Assembly: GCA_016186375.1 (NCBI GenBank)
Contig: JACPLS010000029.1
Span: forward strand, 1-7,623
DNA length: 7,623 nucleotides
Direction: 5' to 3'
DNA from: Candidatus Pacearchaeota archaeon
GTDB taxonomy: Archaea; Nanobdellota; Nanobdellia; Pacearchaeales; GW2011-AR1
In this document: positions 5,418 through 7,623 of the stretch, one piece after another
How the letters are laid out: each line of letters starts with the position of its first letter
Position numbering within the stretch: position 1 is the stretch's first letter
The notes under the pieces: generated by a model
Seen by the model: the letters and a program-made list of their open reading frames with translations, nothing else
What the model was told of the DNA's origin: nothing
The model's database searches: none
Program-made: the position numbers and the translations under genes

Positions 5418-5663
5418 CTTTAAGTTAATTTTCATATAGAAAAAAATCCTAAAAATGAATCTTCTAACCAAAATACCAAAGATAAATTAATACTATAAAT
5501 AATTAAGATTAAAAATGTAATAATTTGGCTATTGTCAGAATAGGGGTAAATCAAAATTGTCTATATTTTAAAAAAATAATTAATACTGTCTATTCTTATT
5601 TCTTACATTTTTTAATCATTGTATTTGATAATTTTATGATACCTGCTAAATATAATATAGAAA
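5418..5663. other. AT-rich intergenic stretch without recognisable gene
   Basis: This is the central part of the roughly 330-bp gap between the MazG-like and methyltransferase genes. Both strands are broken by frequent stops, and the only frames are about 25 codons or fewer. No tRNA-like cloverleaf, C/D-box pair or tandem repeat was found. A short direct repeat TGTCTAT occurs twice (about 5559 and 5588), and a partial inverted pair GAATAG/CTATTC is present. None is convincing as a feature. Confidence 0.5.
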
Positions 5664-5671
5664 TTTATATA
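5664..5671 (+). promoter_or_regulatory. TATA-box-like element for the methyltransferase gene
   Basis: TTTATATA occupies -31 to -24 relative to the ATG at 5695, the textbook archaeal spacing, so the mRNA is probably leaderless. It also argues against the in-frame TTG at 5686 being the initiator. Confidence 0.6.
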
Positions 5672-5694
5672 ACCTTAAAATAGTATTGATTTTT

Positions 5695-6249
5695 ATGAAA
5701 TTAACTTATTTAAATCAAGAAGAAATTCATCCAAATCCAAATGTTGTTGAGGCTTTAAAGTTTATTGATAATAATATCAATAAAGAAAAAAAGTTAAAAG
5801 TTCTGGATATTGGAGCAGCTGATGGAAAAGATTCCTTTTTCCTAGCAAAACAAGGTTTTGATATTTCTGCAATAGATACATCTTCGTATTTTATTCATAA
5901 AATTAATCAGTTAGCAAGAATTCATAATGTTGAAATAAGATCAACTGTTGCTAATGCTTTAACTTATAATTTTGAAGATTATAATATAATAATATGTAAC
6001 AATGTACTTCATTTTTTACAAAGTGATCAAATTAAGTTTTTAATAAAGAAAATCCAATATCATACACTTCCAAAAGGTCTAATTATTATAAGTTACATTA
6101 ATAATGATATTTTAAAAAATCTTAACATTGAAGAATTGTTTAAAGATTGGGAAATTCTTTATTATAATGAAAATTTATTTTCCTCTTCCAATAAAAAGAA
6201 AGTTAAAAAATTTATCGAATTTATTGCTAAGAAGAAAGAAGTTTTATAG
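5695..6249 (+). CDS. TehB-like class I SAM-dependent methyltransferase
   Basis: The 184-residue protein has a Rossmann-type methyltransferase core. Motif I is VLDIGAADGKDSFFLAKQGF (36-55), and an acidic Asp61 ends strand 2 (ISAIDTSS) and should bind the ribose of SAM. Then come NALTY (87-91), the strand IIICNNVLHFL (98-108) and the post-motif LPKGLIIISYIN. The layout and the end (DWEILYYNEN, then a basic stretch and a final IEFIAKKK strand) resemble TehB, known for tellurite resistance and thiol or metalloid methylation, though many TehB-like proteins have other substrates. No TehA-like transporter is present. The start at ATG 5695 is set by the TATA spacing. The gene looks even richer in AT than its neighbours, and its last 23 bp overlap the convergent transketolase gene. 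The substrate is unknown. Confidence 0.8.
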   Translation: MKLTYLNQEEIHPNPNVVEALKFIDNNINKEKKLKVLDIGAADGKDSFFLAKQGFDISAIDTSSYFIHKINQLARIHNVEIRSTVANALTYNFEDYNIIICNNVLHFLQSDQIKFLIKKIQYHTLPKGLIIISYINNDILKNLNIEELFKDWEILYYNENLFSSSNKKKVKKFIEFIAKKKEVL

Positions 6250-7623
6250 CAGCCCTAGCAATCGAATCAGAATCAATGCAATACTTCCTTAAGAGTTCTT
6301 CGGTTGTACCAGAATGAGGTGTTTCTTTTATTGCAAGATTAGAAATCTTAATACCAGTATTTGATAATTCATGATTTAACATCTCTCCTATGCCTCCCTC
6401 TTCATAATGATCTTCCGTAACTATTACCCTCTTGCCATGTTTTTTTATAAAGGAAATCAATTTTCTTATTTTAAGAGGTTTTATACAATAAAGGTCAATA
6501 ACGGCCGAATTTATATTTTTCTTATTCAATATTTCGTTTGCCTTAATTGATTCATGTAGTGTAATTCCTGCTCCAATAAGGACAATTTTATCTTTACCTG
6601 ATTTTCGCAAAATTTTAAAATCTCCAAGAAAAAATATTTCTTTAGGCAAATAAATTATAGGTGTTTTTGGCCTTGTTGTTCTAATATATTTTATTGAGTT
6701 TTTATTTAATGTGGCAGCTAATTGGGTTATTTTTTCTGTAGAAATAGCATCAGAAGGATAGAAAATGATGCTTTGCGGCAAATCTCTAAACATAGAAATA
6801 TCATCTAATCCCATTTGTGATGCTCCATCCTGTCCAATAGAGACTCCTGCATGAGATCCACAAACTGTCATTGGCGCTTTTGATAAAGCTGCCATCCTCA
6901 ATTGATCATGGGCTCTAGTAAGAAATGCCGCAAAGCTTGATGTAAAAACATTAAATCCTTTAATTGATAATCCCAGTGATAAAGATATCATATTTTGTTC
7001 TGCAACAAAAGCTTCAATAAATTGCCTCCATGCAGAAAATTTGACTTTTTCTGCAAAAGTTGAATTGCTAACTTCTGCATCAACAGCTAATATATTCTTA
7101 TTTGTTTTAGCCAAATTAGAAAGAGCGTTTCCGTATGCTTCCCTTGTCGCTATGCTAATATTTTGAGCATATCTAGTAATAAAGGGTTTTTTTATCAGTA
7201 ATTTTTCATTATTATTTTTGGCAGGTCTAGATTTATTAATTCTAAAATCAATATTTTCATCAATATGAATCTCATCTAGTGCATTTTTAAGTTCGGTGTT
7301 GGTTAAAGTTCTTCCGTGCAACCCTTCCTTATTTTCCAAAAATGAAATTCCCTTACCTTTTACTGTCTTTGCCAAAATTACAAATGGTCTTTTTGTTCTC
7401 CTAAATTTTCTAAATGCTGAAATTATTTGTGCAATATTATGTCCATTTATTATCTCAACTTCCCATCCAAAGGAAGCAAATCTTTTTGAATATTTATCAA
7501 TATTCCATCCAACCATAGTTTCTCCTCTTTGTCCTAACCTATTGATATCTATAATGGCACAAAGATTACTTAGATTATAATAAGGAGCAAGTTGCAAAGC
7601 TTCATAAATCTCTCCCTCGGCAA
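6227..7623 (-). CDS. tkt: Transketolase, single-chain type (N-terminal part beyond the window)
   Basis: Transketolase transfers two-carbon units between pentose, tetrose and hexose phosphates using thiamine diphosphate and a divalent metal. The frame is open to the right edge, where AEGEIYEA is the segment just after the GDG motif, so about 130-150 residues are missing. The 464 visible residues give the end of the TPP domain (IIDINRLGQ, then KGKGISFLENKEGLHG with a conserved His at about 102) and the pyrimidine domain with catalytic Glu in FVAEQNM (about 208), FAAFLTRAHDQLRMAA and GSHAGVSIGQDGASQM. The C-terminal domain (VIGAGITLHE, TEDHYEEGGIGE) follows. The protein resembles the animal TKT type closely along its length. 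Many archaea instead have two separate half-genes. It likely supplies ribose 5-phosphate without an oxidative pentose pathway. Its 3' end overlaps the methyltransferase by 23 bp. Confidence 0.95.
   Translation of the reverse strand, partial: AEGEIYEALQLAPYYNLSNLCAIIDINRLGQRGETMVGWNIDKYSKRFASFGWEVEIINGHNIAQIISAFRKFRRTKRPFVILAKTVKGKGISFLENKEGLHGRTLTNTELKNALDEIHIDENIDFRINKSRPAKNNNEKLLIKKPFITRYAQNISIATREAYGNALSNLAKTNKNILAVDAEVSNSTFAEKVKFSAWRQFIEAFVAEQNMISLSLGLSIKGFNVFTSSFAAFLTRAHDQLRMAALSKAPMTVCGSHAGVSIGQDGASQMGLDDISMFRDLPQSIIFYPSDAISTEKITQLAATLNKNSIKYIRTTRPKTPIIYLPKEIFFLGDFKILRKSGKDKIVLIGAGITLHESIKANEILNKKNINSAVIDLYCIKPLKIRKLISFIKKHGKRVIVTEDHYEEGGIGEMLNHELSNTGIKISNLAIKETPHSGTTEELLRKYCIDSDSIARAAIKLLSS

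Noticed and set aside
5363..5441. Roughly 25-codon frames on both strands across the hairpin after the MazG-like gene
   Set aside because: They are too short, lack spaced promoters and arise from the symmetric hairpin sequence.
5527..5600. Short repeats TGTCTAT and GAATAG/CTATTC in the AT-rich gap
   Set aside because: They are only 6-7 bases, without regular spacing, and expected by chance in low-complexity DNA.
5686..5694. TTG at 5686 as start of the methyltransferase
   Set aside because: ATG 5695 is three codons later and sits at the right distance from the TATA element.
7296..7580. Plus-strand 94-codon open frame
   Set aside because: It is antisense to the TPP domain of transketolase, with no family resemblance.

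Overview
This AT-rich window looks archaeal, most likely from a DPANN-type lineage (Woesearchaeota- or Pacearchaeota-like); that placement is inference. Two kinds of evidence support it. Five gene starts have a TATA-like box centred about 24-28 bp upstream of the ATG, which is the spacing expected for leaderless archaeal mRNAs. The proteins also fit: a short archaeal-length PRPP synthetase and a small membrane protein opening with WPYWLKGG. No rRNA, tRNA, insertion sequence, CRISPR array or phage gene was seen.

Left part (1-1790). The window opens in the last 40 codons of an unidentified gene. A 130-bp spacer with two nested or tandem inverted repeats follows. Next come two co-directional sugar-nucleotide genes: an RmlC-like cupin epimerase homologue and an RmlD-like short-chain dehydrogenase, overlapping at an ATGA junction. 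They suggest a deoxysugar for surface glycans. Facing them on the minus strand is a 54-residue charged, helical gene with its own TATA box.

Middle (1828-5362). A tight minus-strand set encodes a small membrane protein, a D-lactate-dehydrogenase-like 2-hydroxyacid dehydrogenase and a PfkB-family sugar or nucleoside kinase. Back-to-back promoters separate it from plus-strand ribose-phosphate pyrophosphokinase (prs), which is followed by a MazG-superfamily house-cleaning NTP pyrophosphatase with its own promoter. A strong terminator-like hairpin follows the latter.

Right part (5363-7623). A 330-bp very AT-rich gap leads to a TehB-like SAM methyltransferase. It converges, with a 23-bp 3' overlap, on a single-chain transketolase whose N-terminal part lies beyond the right edge.

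Taken together, transketolase (pentose phosphates), the PfkB kinase (possibly ribose or nucleoside), Prs (PRPP) and the MazG-like enzyme (nucleotide-pool cleaning) form a loose pentose-phosphate to nucleotide theme. They lie in separate transcription units. I see no convincing undescribed multi-gene system. The best leads are the hidden 54-residue gene, the diverged RmlC homologue, the structured spacer at 131-213 and the membrane-dehydrogenase-kinase operon.
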